A stretch of DNA of 64,000 nucleotides from Lathyrus oleraceus (lineage: Eukaryota; Streptophyta; Magnoliopsida; Fabales; Fabaceae): positions 363,361,877 through 363,425,876 of the forward strand of contig NC_066583.1 of assembly GCF_024323335.1 (NCBI RefSeq), in the 5' to 3' direction. A program made the position numbers and the translations under genes. The notes under the pieces were generated by a model, which was not told the origin of the DNA, made no database searches, and saw nothing but the letters and a program-made list of their open reading frames with translations. Positions 44,628 to 56,460 of this stretch are shown piece after piece (the first letter of the stretch is position 1; the number at the start of each line of letters is the position of its first letter).

Positions 44628-45276
44628 GACTCGGCAGGATGTCGCATCCTGGGCCTACGTAGTTTGTCAGAAACAAACATCAGAGTCGACGTAGTTCGGG
44701 GAAATGGGAAATAGGCTCGCTAGGATATCGCATCCTATGCCTACGTATCTCATCGGGAATGAGAATCAGAGCTACCGTAGTTCGGCTAACGCACACCGAA
44801 ACAAAACACCAAACAGAGACGCTGAGACGTCAAAAGAAAACTCAACAAGGAAACGGAATGCCAATGGCTGGACTTATATCCGACTCCAAACAAAAGCAAA
44901 CAGGAAATAGAATGCCAATAGATGGGCTTACATCCAACTCCCAACAAAAGCAAATAGGAAACAGAATGCCAATCGATGGGCTTACATCCGACTCCAAACA
45001 AATAAACAATCGCTAACCAGCGAACACCAAAGGTTCTCCAATTGACAAACTAAAAGGGAGTCTGGAACTCGGACCTAATAGTTGTCACACAAACACCAAG
45101 AAGACGCTGAGACGTTAAAAGAAACAAAGAGGTTGAACACACAAACTAAAAGGGAGTCGGGAACTCGGACCTAGTAGCTGTCAAGCAAAACACACGCAAA
45201 AAAAAGAAGAAGGGTGCCCGGAGAGATCTCGCACGATCTCCTGCCTACGTATCTCATCTGGTATGAGAATCATGGC
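44628..45276 (-). promoter_or_regulatory. Three pseudoknotted RNA modules (element C LTR)
   Basis: 44628-44687 has P1 GACTC/GAGTC, P2 GTTTGT/ACAAAC (GTCTGT/ACAGAC in the other copies: one compensated pair) and pseudoknot CTACGT/ACGTAG. 44715-44772 has P1 GCTC/GAGC, P2 TCTCAT/ATGAGA, P3 AGGAT/ATCCT. 45215-45276 has P2 TCTCAT/ATGAGA, P3 GAGATC/GATCTC and a weaker P1. Confidence 0.65.
44855..45003 (-). repeat. Threefold tandem repeat, about 55 bp
   Basis: Units contain AATGCCAATnGnTGGnCTTA followed by CATCCGACTCCAAAC. D carries the same unit three times (49795-49950, 61865-62025); the left LTR has it at 2829-2900. Confidence 0.8.
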
Positions 45277-47109
45277 GACGTAGTTCCCCTTAACAGGGGA
45301 GAAACTCTCCTAACCAGAAACCAAGGGAATAACGAACTAAAAGGGAGACTGACTCGAGCCTAATAGTCGTCATGCAAACAATAACCCTAGGTTGAGGTCT
45401 CTAACAAGAGTTTGACTCACACAGGAAGTGAGTCAACTCAAGTCTATCTCTACGTACGTTCAACTTCCTCGAAAGTTGATCATACGACTCCTACAGAAAA
45501 GGAGATGAGAAGTGAAAAACAGATAAACATACCAGCAATCATCACACTCTATATACAAACAAGAGGCTCAGACAAATGGTTTGGCTTTAGTCAAGGGGTC
45601 ATATCAACCTCGACAAACAAGCCAAAACTGTATGGGTGTTCTGAAGCTCTTAACCACTAACATTGAGAGTTAGGGTGAAGCTGATGAAAGGTAATGAGGA
45701 TGAGACCTCATACTCTTAACCTTGGCCTGGGTGAGCTTAAATCAATGAAAGCGTGGGGGTCCAGAATGAGGGACCCTATTCCACTTGACCGACTCTATAC
45801 AAGGATCTCGGGTTAGGTTCAAGAGCGTCAGCACGTAGTGCGAGCATAATGAACGACTCAACGACTAACAGGGGACTGATTGCTAGTCCCTTCTATCTGT
45901 CAATTGCGTCTTCACTTAGGAGGACTTAACAAGCAACATGCCTCGACAAGGAGGTCTTTGGCACAAATATAAACAAACACAGTCATTGCCTCTTAAGGAG
46001 GACTTCAGCCAAACGCCTGCCAAAAAAGTGACAGGGCTTCCAGACTACATGGAATTAGAAGGCTAAACTACCTCAGTGGTGTACCAACCACACTCCAAAG
46101 CAAAGAAAAGCAAGCTAATAGCGACTAATGTACCTGTACAAAAGCCAAACAGTTAGTATTGTATTCAGAAAACCAACAGACAACACAGTGGAATCATCCA
46201 ACAATTACACAATGCAAGCCACAAATGCAAGCACTCAAGTGAGTTCATCACATCAATGGACCTACAACACAACAATAGTTAGTAATCAAAGCAAATGACA
46301 TCTCAAATGATGAGGCCACACCAATCATTAATGCTAAATACCTGAAACACAAACACAATTGGTGAGTACAAACCACTAGTACAAAGACTAGGGTCAAAGG
46401 CAAGTCAAATGACCAAAACAGAAGTCAAAATTTCACATGAAGCACATTTAATCAAACAAGAAGAAGGCCTCAAAAGGACCAAAGCCAAATCAAAAGGCAA
46501 AGCCATCAATTAATCAAGATAAGGCAAAGGCAAACAATGTGATTAAAATTGGACATCAAACATAGAAAATCCACATTAAAACAGAAACGTATCCAATGAT
46601 CATGAAATTTTTTATACAGGCTTCTCATGTTAAGAATGAACATCATACAAAAATCCAACTCCAGAAGGGATCAAATGGCATATGAATGAAAATATACAAA
46701 TGCAACATACAAATTGTGACACAAATTGTCACACCAAATGTCCATGTATCCAAAACAGTGGTAGAACATGATAAAAATTCCAAACCAATTCTCAAAAATC
46801 CAGTCACATGTTAGGAACAAGCATGTCAAATTTCAATCCAATTGGACAAATCATGAGCATCTTACAATCAATTGATCACAACATGTCAATATTGCACAAT
46901 GTCCAATAAAAAATCAACAAATAAAAATCCAGAAAGGCAAAATTCATGAAATTAGTATCAAAAAATACTAGACATCCAAACAAACATGTGAAAAAAAGTT
47001 GCACTCAATTTGGATCATTCTACCATTTTTTATGGATTTTTGAAATTGCATGAAATAATATGAAATAATGCATGGAAATGAGAGGGAAAATAAAATTCAA
47101 AATGAAAAT

Positions 47110-47310
47110 CACAAAGTGCAGTCACCAGGACTTGAACACATGCCATGAAGGTTAACAAGAGCGCTCATGAATAACATCCACAAATTGCCATGGGAGGGAA
47201 TCGAACAGAGGAAGCAAGGGTCCAAGGCGCGCTTAACAAATAAATTCCAAAAACACCTTTGCCAGGATTCGAACGCAGGTGCATGTGGTCAAAAAAGGCG
47301 CTCAATTAAT
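47110..47310 (-). repeat. Tandem units with tRNA T-arm-like motif
   Basis: In LTR sense, three units of about 70 bp carry GTTCAAGTCCTGG (47126-47138), GTTCGATTCCC (47196-47206) and GTTCGAATCCTGG (47263-47275), each near a GGCGC or GCGCTC word. They resemble the pol III B box (GGTTCGANTCC). Element D has a fuller match at 52213. Confidence 0.5.
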
Positions 47311-48024
47311 CAAAACGCATCGTTTTGATGCGTAACCCTAGCCAAAGTTACAGACGGTGCCGGACGGCTGAAACGGCCGTCTTCTCCGGCCAGCCAGGCG
47401 GAGCGCCACCGTGAAAAAACGCAGAATTCAACAAATTTTATATGGATCGAACCGTCTCTTCACGTACATCTCAAATATCACTTTACCTAAGCCTAATTCA
47501 TCATATATTTTCTGGATCGATCAAAAACATTATGAACACTCAAACTTTAATTCATCATAACTTTCTAATTTTTTCACCAAATCAAATTCTAATTATATCA
47601 GCATCATCACCACAACAAGATCTTCCTAATCATGTACATGAAACATCAAAAGGTGAGGACGAAAATTTCACTTACTTGGAATGGCAGTGCTTCAAATTCA
47701 CGTGTTCAAGCCTCCAAATTATCTACATCCACTCCAGTAATCTTGATTTGAAGCTTTAATCCAAAGTGAATGGTTGAATCCTCTTAGATCTTGCTTAATT
47801 TCAACTTTCCATTAACATGTTCATGCATCCAATCTCCTTGAAAACCAGCTAAAATGCCACGAATTATGGATGATTCCTGCTCAAAATTCCATGAGGATGA
47901 AGGATCTATGAAGAAATCTTGTGGTTGTGTGAAGAAAATTTGAAATCCAAGGAGAGAGAGTTTTGGGGGGAAAATGGAATTCTAGATCTAGAATTGTGAT
48001 TATGGCAAATTCTGTTAGGATTTA

Positions 48025-48033
48025 CTATTTATA
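48025..48033 (-). promoter_or_regulatory. LTR TATA box (element C)
   Basis: TATAAATAG on the - strand after GTGAATCA, in the first third of the LTR as in the other families. Confidence 0.55.
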
Positions 48034-49287
48034 TGATTCACTAATCACAATGTTAATCACAATTAGGCTTGGTTAATCTTGATTAATGAATATTGAAGTG
48101 AAGTGCAAAAATGAATATTGCTCCATTATGCCCATGCAACACGTCCAAACTCTCATGCAAAGCCCTGAAATCCCTTAATATCAACCAAGGATCATGATGG
48201 AAGAATTAATTTGCTCACACCATAAGCCAATTTTGAATTATTAAATTTCCCTCCAAAATGCACATGAATGACATAGTGAACACATGAACTTTTTTCATGC
48301 AATGCAATGGTTGATTTGGAAAGTATTGGTCACAATAAGCATTTTGCAAAAAGGATGGACCAATTTGGAGTTTTGGATCAAAAGTTATGGCATGTTGAAC
48401 TTCCATGTACACTTTATGATCATTTGAGCATAACTCCTCAACCATTCATCATATAATCATGATCTTGGACTTTTTGAAAAGAGGAAAGAAAGATCTTCAA
48501 CTTTCATGTTCACCAAAAATGCATTTGAATCTTCTTTGATATTGAAAAGTCAAGTTGAATGTGGACCAAAAACTTGCTATTTTTGGAAACTTTCAATTAC
48601 AGGTCACTTTCCATTTTTGGAAACTTTTGCCCTGACTTCAAAATCTTCAAGATAGATGTTTGAAGTGACACATGAACCTATTTTGAACATGAATGAGATG
48701 TTGAAACTCATTTCCCCACCTCAAAGCCCTCAGCTCTTGCACAGCTGACTGTATAGGTCCTCAGATGACCTTAACATGCTCTGATCAGCTTGAACCTCCA
48801 CCACTTGAGGAAATGGCTCAGAAATGAAACCCTAGCTCATATAAGCTCTTCACTATAACCATGTGATCTCCATCTCAATATAATGCCTCATCTCCTTGAG
48901 AAACCCTGGCTGAAAGAATACCATTGATTAGGGTTGACCAGAGGTCAAAACCCTAATCCAGAGGAACCTGAGCATACACAATGAAACCCTTGATGATGAT
49001 AGAACCATGATGATGGTAATATATCCTCGAAACCAAGATAATGCTCAACCTTTGAAGGATCAGGAAACCCTATTTGAAGTGCCAACCCTCAGATGGCTGA
49101 TCATCAATTCACATAGACCTTCAGGCTTGAATCATGTGACCTCTCCCTCTTCTGAAAAAGACTTTGGAGGATGATCTTTTTTTATTTTCAAATGATATGC
49201 AAAATGAAATGCCTAATGTCCTAAAAAATGAAATGCAATATGTCAAACTAGTCCCAAGAAGAGGAGGGCAAATTTTGAGGTGTTACA

Positions 49288-49315
49288 GCTGCCCCTATTC
49301 AATCCACTATGAACC
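49288..49315 (-). promoter_or_regulatory. Polypurine tract and 3'UTR stub
   Basis: In element sense GGTTCATAGTGGATTGAATA then GGGGCAGC, touching the LTR start at 49287. It matches the D polypurine tract (53958-53975). After only about 28 bases the next LTR begins. Confidence 0.75.
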
Positions 49316-49604
49316 TGTCGATATGAACAGGCGGGAAAACAAAAACAACAGAGTCGCCACCGTGCGTTATTCATCCCAAAAGAGGGAAAGGAAACGCTCG
49401 AAGTAAACCTGGAAAAGACATGGTCTCGTGATCAAAGAGAGATGGGATCGGGAGTCGGTTATGCGAAGGGAAGGTATTAGCACCCCTACGCATCCGTCGT
49501 ACTCGACAGGATCCACGCTCAAAAGAAAGGATAAGGTTGCTAAAAACTGCTCACAAACATCACACACAGGCTGGAAAGAACACACAGAAAGACAAGAGAA
49601 ACAG

Positions 49605-50071
49605 GACTCTGCAGGATATCGCATCCTGGGCCTACGTAGTCTGTCAAGCACAGACATCAGAGTCGACGTAGTTCGGGACAGGGGAAACGTGCTCGCTAGG
49701 ATGTCGCATCCTATGCATACGTATCTTCTCTGACGGGAGAAGAATCAGAGCACTCGTAGCTCGGCTAACGCACGCCAAACAAAACCACACAGGAAACCGA
49801 CTGCCAATCGCTGGACTTACGTCAGACTCCAACAAGCAAACAAGACACAGGAAACCAACTGCCAATCGCTGGACTTATGCCAGACTCCAACAAGCAAACA
49901 AGACACAGGAAACCAACTGCCAATCGCTGGACTTATGCCGGACTCCAAACACACACAAAGGGGTTGAAAACAAAAAGGGCGAACAAAACACACGCAAAAA
50001 TAAAAAAGGGCGCCCGGAGAGATCAGCTCAATCTCTGGCCTACGTACCTCTTCTGGTATGTGGATCAGGGC
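49605..50071 (-). promoter_or_regulatory. Three pseudoknotted RNA modules (element D 3' LTR)
   Basis: 49605-49664: P1 GACTC/GAGTC, P2 GTCTGT/ACAGAC, P3 AGGAT/ATCCT, pseudoknot CTACGT/ACGTAG. 49691-49751: P1 GCTC/GAGC, P2 TCTTCTC/GAGAAGA, P3 AGGAT/ATCCT. 50012-50071: P1 GCCC/GGGC, weak P2, P3 AGAGAT/ATCTCT, pseudoknot CTACGT/ACGTAG. Confidence 0.7.
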
Positions 50072-52212
50072 GACGTAGTTCCCCTACGCAGGGAAAGAAC
50101 TTCTAACCTAACTAGAGACTCGGAAATGACAAACTAGAAGGGAGACTAACTCGAGCCTAATAGTTATCATGTAAATTCACCATGGCCCTAGGTTGAAGTT
50201 TCTACCTAACTTGCACAGGGAGCAAGCTATCCTAAACCGCACAAGCAAAGCAAACATACACACAATTAGCACACACTATATACAAACAAAGTGGGCTCAC
50301 ACAAGGCTAGGCCGTGAAACACAAGCCAACTGGAATCGGGTGTAGTTAGCTCTTAACCCTAACATTGAGAGTTAGGGTGAAGATGATGAAATGGGAAGTG
50401 AGGGTAAGACCCCACGGCTCTTATCCCTGGCCTGGGAGAGCTTCAGACAAATGAAAGTGTGGGAGTTCAGAAAGCTGGAACTCTTCTCCACATATGACCG
50501 ACTCAACAAGGATCTTGGGTTAATATCCACAATGCATCAACACATGGTGTGAGCAAAGTGGATGACACACTGAATAGCAGGAGATGGATTGCACATCTCT
50601 TTTATCTGCCAATTGCCTCATAGAGGTCTTTTCCTGCTTGGCACAAAGATAAACATTCACAAGTATTGCCTCTTAAGGAGGGCTTCAGACAGGTGCCTGC
50701 CCAAGTAACAGGACAGGTCTTCCAGACTACATGGAGTCAGAGAGTTATACCTCAAATGGTCAAGCAACCAAGCAAAAGCAAAAGCAAGTTCAAAAGAACT
50801 TAAGCAACTTATGTACCTGAAAAAAAATCTAACTCAATCAGTATACATGTCAAAAAGTCAAACAGACAACCAATAGTCAACAGTCAACAGTCAAACAAGC
50901 AATGCAACAAGGTGCAAGCCACAAGCTCAACTCAAATGAGCTAAAATCCACCTACAGAGCAACTCAAAGTTAACCAATATCAACCAATTAATCAATCCAA
51001 ATGAGTGAGCATCATCTACTATGGAAAATGTGCTTCTTAACCTGAAATCAAAGCTCAAACATAAGCAACCAACCACTAGGGCAAGGCCTAGGGTCAAAGA
51101 GGGAGAAAAAATTCAAAACAGAACATGAAATTCAACATGAATCAACCTCAATCAATTAAGAACACAATCCAAAAGGTCCCATGTCAATATCATTCACCAA
51201 ATTCATTTCATAAACCAATCATGGCAAGGTATGCAAGTTGAAAGCACATTGAGACAACAGAATGAACAAATGCACATTAATTCAAAAATGTTTCAATTAA
51301 TCTCAACAAAATTCATGGCTAAACAGAACACACAACATGATCATCACACAAAAAATTAGGGCAATTGGACATGATTAGGCATGGTAATCAAATTGTATAA
51401 GGCTAGGCAATCAAAACAAGCTCAAATGGGACACCAAATGTTACACCAACTTAGCACAAGCCTAAAACAGAAATGGAACATGGTAAAAACCTCAAACCAA
51501 AGCCAAAACAAACTTTAACATGTCTGAAAAGAGTGTGCAAAATTTCACATTCATAGGATAAAGCACAAGCATTTCACAAATGATTGAAATTCAAGACACT
51601 TCAAAAGCTCACAAATGATCATCCAGAAAGAAAAATCTCAATCAAATCAGAAATCAATCCAAAAATTCCAAGACAATTCATGATCATCCACAACCTCCAT
51701 ATCAAGCATCATACAAAAAATCAAGGCATTTGGAATTTATTTGGCATGGCAAACAAATTAATCAAGTTGAGTAAGCAAAGGTGTGACACACATTGTCACA
51801 CCTACATTCACATGATCGTAAAACATAAACCACAAATGATAAAAATGCAAACTCAACACCAAAATGTCCAGAATGAAGTCTAGTTTAAGCATGTAAAATT
51901 TCATGAGCATTGGATAAACAACCATCATTTCATAAATGAAATAGTGAGGAAAGGTCAAGAAAACATGCATGTACACAAACCCTAGGGCAAAACAAAATCC
52001 AGCCAGGCACATTTTGTGGAAAAATAACCAAAAATTACTAGACACAATAAGGAAAACAATGCAAAAATTCCCATATTTTTTGGAGCATTTTTTAATTACT
52101 TATGAATTTTGTAAGTGAGAAAAAAAATAAAAAAATGTGATGCAAGCATGTATGAATGTAATGGAGGGAAACCAAATAAATGTGAATGGCATTTGAATTT
52201 ATGCTGCCAGCC

Positions 52213-52256
52213 GGATTCGAACCGAGGCAAAATTCAAAAGTGGCACGCCTTGGCCA
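52213..52256 (-). other. tRNA-like A-box/B-box pair inside the LTR
   Basis: On the - strand TGGCCAAGGCG (52246-52256) resembles an A box (TRGCNNAGYGG), and GGTTCGAATCC (52213-52223) is an exact B box. Their starts are 33 bases apart, within the tRNA range. I could not build a full cloverleaf, so this is not called a tRNA. Confidence 0.45.
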
Positions 52257-53070
52257 AAACTCTGCGTTTCATTAAACGCAGGTGGCAAGTCCAAGCAACC
52301 CTGGCCAATCGTTCTGCCACGCATACGCCAACTGGACCAATACATGTTCAACTATTCACAAACACATGCAGGGCGCTGGAAACACGCTTGGAAAGATCAA
52401 ACACACGCCAGGGCAATGTTCTTCATCAGCTTCATCATGTTCATCATAGCTCACGAACATTTGTCTCAAAAATGGCAATTAAACACATCAATGGATAGAT
52501 CTTCTAACATACAGCAAGGATCAATGCATAGTTAAGATTAATTCAGCATATACACAAAGAATCGAGCAGATACATTTTCACACATGAAACCCTAATTCAC
52601 TATAACTAACTCATTTCTACATGAAATTTTGTGATTCCAAGCTCAGTTTGATCAGCATTAAAAGATGAACAACAACATCATAATCATTTTAAGAATGGAG
52701 AAGTTCGAGTTCTGACCTCTTGGAGAAAACAGAATTGGAATAGCTTGATTCAGGCCTTGAAAAGCTCAAACAGATCTTCCAAAATGTTTGTGGAGTTGGT
52801 TGAATGAAGAATGAAGGTTTAATCGTGCTTGATCCCTTCAGAAATTACAACTGCCATGGATGAGCTTCAAGCTTTCAAATGCTTCCAACTGCACGATTTC
52901 TACTGGATCTTGCTTCAACAATGCTCCATAATGCTTATAGATGATGAATGGATCAAGAAATATGCAATGTATTTGCAGAATTTCAAAGAAAATTGAGAGA
53001 GAAAATTTGGAGAAATTTTTTAGATCTGAAAATGTGGTGGTCTTCATCCTGAAATCTATTAGGGTTTGTA

Positions 53071-53077
53071 CTTTATA
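53071..53077 (-). promoter_or_regulatory. LTR TATA box (element D)
   Basis: TATAAAG on the - strand preceded by GAGGGAG. Confidence 0.5.
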
Positions 53078-53957
53078 CTCCCTCTTAATCATGTCCTTAA
53101 TCAGGTTTAGGAAAATGGCAAATTGGATAATGCACCCCTATGCATGAAATGAATGGAACAATGCACGAATTCACCTTAATTTCACTCAAACAAGGCCCAT
53201 GCAAGCTCCTGAATTGGTTTTGTAAGCCCATGCTCAACCAAAATTGTTTTATGGAATTTTCTTTGCAAAATTTCATGAATGTGCACATGACCATGCAAGT
53301 GAAATTCATGTCATGTAATGGATGTTTTGGAAAGTAGAGGTTATAAGGAGAATTTTTCAAAAAGAGCCACTTGAATTGGAGTCTTAGTTAGAAAGTTATG
53401 CCCATTTGAATCTTCAAGTACACCTGGACATGTTTTGATCATATCTCTCCAACCATACATGAGATATTCATGATCTTGGACTTTTTGGAAACGGCAGAGA
53501 AAGATCTACAACTTTCATGTTGGACAAAATTTCATTTTTGGAAAGTCTTGATCTGACCTCAAATTCTTCAATGTTGATGTTTGAAATGTCAAATGAGACT
53601 TGTTTACACATGAATGAGGCATCTCTAACCATCTCCCACCTCCAAATCCACAGTTGAACCGACAGTTGACTTCTATTGACTTTTTAGGGTTTCAGATGGT
53701 TTGTACACTGACTGATGAGCTTTGAACCTTCAATTCTTGACCAAATCACTTCAAAATGATCCTTGGGTCACATGAACTCATTGTACCAACCCTAGGGCTT
53801 TGATTCCATGGAAAATGCACTTGCTTGCTTGCACAGTTGAATCTTCTGACCAGTCTGACTAATGACATATGATGGACTATGCAAATGAAATGCAATGTTA
53901 ATGACCTAAAATGAAAATGTATGTACAAAATGAGAGGTGCAAATTTGAGGTGCTACA

Positions 53958-53975
53958 GCTGCCCCTATTCAATCA
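53958..53975 (-). promoter_or_regulatory. Polypurine tract of element D
   Basis: In element sense TGATTGAATAGGGGCAGC directly precedes the LTR start. It shares AATAGGGGCA with element A. Confidence 0.8.
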
Positions 53976-54103
53976 ATTGGGAACCTGAACGGATGAGAGC
54001 AACGACTGTCAGACCTTCAAGGTACACAGGGATTGAATACTAAAGAACCGTAGAAATTTGCACTCTGCGGGAGATGAATCAAAGAAATGTGAGGAAAAGC
54101 CAG

Positions 54104-54846
54104 GCCATTTACCGATGGCGGCTACACAATACTACTTCAGGAAAGCGAAACCATTTACCGATGGTTACCTAGCTGGGAATTGGATATTTGATATTTACCG
54201 ATATCAACTTCAGCAAGGCCATTTACCGATGGCTGCTGGGAAACAACTTTCAAAGGAAAGCAAGACCATTTACCGATGGTGGCTTCAACTGGGAATTTGA
54301 TATTAAAAGGAAGCAAAACCATTTACCGATGGTGGCTTCAAAACAACTTGATATTTACCGATATCAACTTTAACAAGACCATTTACCGATGGCTGCTCCG
54401 ACCGGGGATTCGATATTTACCGATATTGAAGGAAGCGAGGCCATTTACCGATGGCGGCTAAACTGGGCATTCGATATTTACCGATATCGAAGCAAGACGA
54501 GGCCATTTACCGATGGCATCTCCACCTGGGGAGAAAAAAGATATTTGCTACTGGAATCAGACAAGACGTTTACCGACGACTCCTGGGGATTTTTTTGATT
54601 TTTATCAAAGGAAATACGCACGACCAGACATTTACCGATGATTGGGGAAAATACTCGATGTTTACCGACATCGTAAGATGATGTTTACCGACATCAAAGA
54701 AAGGCGACCAGACATTTACCGATGACTGGGATGAGACCTGATGTTTACCAACATCGAAAGATGATGTTTACCGACATCAAACAAAGATGACCAGACATTT
54801 ACCGATGACTGGGGAAAATACTCGACGTTTACCGACATCGTAAGAT
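54104..54846 (-). repeat. Array of about 20 hairpins around the core TTACCG
   Basis: On the + strand each unit is stem - TTACCG - stem. Examples: GCCAT/ATGGC (54104), AACCAT/ATGGTT (54149), GATAT/ATATC (54190), ACCAT/ATGGT (54267), CGATAT/ATATCG (54473), CGATGT/ACATCG (54657), GATGT/ACATC (54684). Units of the CCAT and ATAT types alternate in the first half; from 54600 the pattern becomes a higher-order repeat of about 100 bases with CAT/ATG and GATGT/ACATC units. Confidence 0.85.
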
Positions 54847-54919
54847 GATGTTTACCGACATCAAAGAAAGGCGACCAGACATTTACCGATGACTGGGAAA
54901 GACTCGACCAGACGTCAAC

Positions 54920-55160
54920 GGACGAAAGGGAGAAGCTCGACGTTTATCGACACCAACGGAGAAGGAGAAGCTCGACGTTTATCGACACCAACAGAGAAGG
55001 AGAAGCTCGACGTTTATCGACACCAACGGAGAAGGTGAAGCTCGACGTTTATCGACACCAACGGAGAAGGTGAACCCACCGGGGAAAAGTTAACACAACC
55101 AAACGTCAACGGACGATTGGGAAAGACTCAACGTTTATCGACACCAACGGAGAGGTGAAC
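54920..55160 (-). repeat. Tandem repeat, about 36 bp
   Basis: Four or more units of GCTCGACGTTTATCGACACC followed by AACGGAGAAGG (54930-55075), then degenerate units with ACGTCAACGGACG. The word GACGTTTATCGACACC derives visibly from the TTACCG hairpins next door, but pairing of its arms is poor. Confidence 0.85.
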
Positions 55161-55299
55161 AGACATCAACGGATGACCTGTGGGGAGGATACAACTATAC
55201 GTCAACGGACGCATAGGAAAAACTCAGCGTTTATCGACACCAACGGAGAAGTGACTCACTGGGGATCAAGGTCACGACAGAGAGCGGACAGGAAGGAAC

Positions 55300-56460
55300 A
55301 CCAAGGATACCGGGTTGTAGGCATAAAACAGGTGACCGACCAAGGCGTGAATTGGTTTGTGTTCCAAAACACTCATCATCCTGAAGAGGGCTAGAAAAGC
55401 AATCTTGTTAGAGGATGGACATTCGATTCCACCAGGAATACGAATCTTACTCAGTTGGGGAAACAAACAAAGGGTTCAGCCAAAGAGTGCATGAGATATA
55501 TTATCTATAGCCGTCAAAACGTAGATAACATACTCGCATGGAAGATTATCCATAACCGGGTTGTAGGTTGTTAAATGGATGAATCAACCGAAAACGTGAA
55601 TTGGTTTGTGTTCCAAAACACTTAACATCCTGAAGAGAGCGAGAGCAAACTTGTTAAAGGATGGACATTCGATTCCACAAGGAATACGAATCTTACTCGA
55701 TTGGGAAGGACGACTTCGACCAAAGAGCGCATGAGATATATTATCTATAGCCGTCAAAACGTAGATAATACTCTCGCATGGAAGATTATCCATAACCGGG
55801 TTGTAGGTTGTTAAAGGATAAATCGACCGAAAAAAGAAAGGCATCGGGATACCGAGACTAGGTATGCAAAGATGACCAATCAAAAGGGGAAACAACAAAC
55901 ATTACCGGCAAACGGAGAATGAAAGAGGACCCACTGAGGATAAAACTGGCTTACTCGGAGCAAATATCCAAAAGGAAAGGGAAGACCCGCTGGGGATAAT
56001 ATTGCTTAATCAAAGCAAATATCCGAAAGGGGAAAGGAATATCAATACCGAAAACTGGATAATGATAACCGCAAAGAGGGGATTACATCTACCGGTTCGT
56101 AGGCAGAAAACCACAGAAAAGTAACCTTCATCGACTAGGATGAGCACAAGGGTTGACTCCACAACAGGGAGAACAGAGGATTCACATCTACCGGTTAGTA
56201 GGTAGAAGACCACAAAGATAGGACTTACAACTACCGGTTCGTAGGTAGAAGCCAACAAATTCCGCTGAGGAACAGAGTGAGAAAAAAGGATTTACAACTA
56301 CCGGGTAGTAGGTAGAAGACCGCAAAATCCGCCAACAACCAGAATGAACCACAAAGGTTACCTCTGCTAGGGGATGAAAGTGGGATTTATAACTACCGGT
56401 TAGTAGGTAGAATACCACAAAGATAGGACTTACAACTACCGGGTCGTAGGTAGAAGCCAC
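55300..56460 (-). repeat. Hairpins with 8-nt loop, ACCGGTTAGTAGGT type
   Basis: On the + strand: AACC/GGTT with loop GGGTTGTA (55554, 55796); CTACC/GGTAG with loops GGTTAGTA (56190, 56393), GGTTCGTA (56232), GGGTAGTA (56298) and GGGTCGTA (56436). Units at 55306 and 56089 have one mismatch. Spacing is 40-110 bases in the second half. A duplicated 240-bp block (55330-55560 and 55590-55810) carries the first ones. Confidence 0.8.

Larger units (their letters stand above)
44329..49287 (-). mobile_element. Family-2 LTR shared by two elements (5' of C, next to a PPT on its other side)
   Basis: The 4959-bp LTR starts in element sense TGTAACACCTCAAAATTTG at 49287 and ends TTGCGACA at 44329. A primer site adjoins its end (44308), yet a polypurine tract adjoins its start (49288), so it serves as 5' LTR on one side and 3' LTR on the other. 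Contents: TATA box (48025), GC hairpin (47363-47381), three tandem tRNA-arm-like units (47110-47310), three structured modules (44628-45276) and a threefold tandem repeat (44855-45003). It is diverged from the D LTRs. No gene is supported. Confidence 0.85.
49316..53957 (-). repeat. Element D 3' LTR
   Basis: It starts (element sense) TGTAGCACCTCAAATTTGC at 53957. Its end reads GTTTTCCCGCCTGTTCATAT, lacking the GGTTTTTCGCG of the other LTRs, so the last 10-15 bases are rearranged. It contains the TATA box (53071), tRNA-like motif (52213-52256), modules (49605-50071) and TGGCGACTCTG (49349-49359). It matches 61383-64000 closely over the part visible. Confidence 0.9.

Noticed and set aside
52213..52285. 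A functional tRNA gene
   Set aside because: A and B boxes are visible but acceptor and anticodon stems cannot be completed, and a T-stem pair is mismatched.
54104..56460. CRISPR array or ordinary satellite
   Set aside because: Repeats are short, spacers are themselves repeats, and the region is a plant retrotransposon 3'UTR. The constant-loop, variable-stem pattern is not satellite-like.
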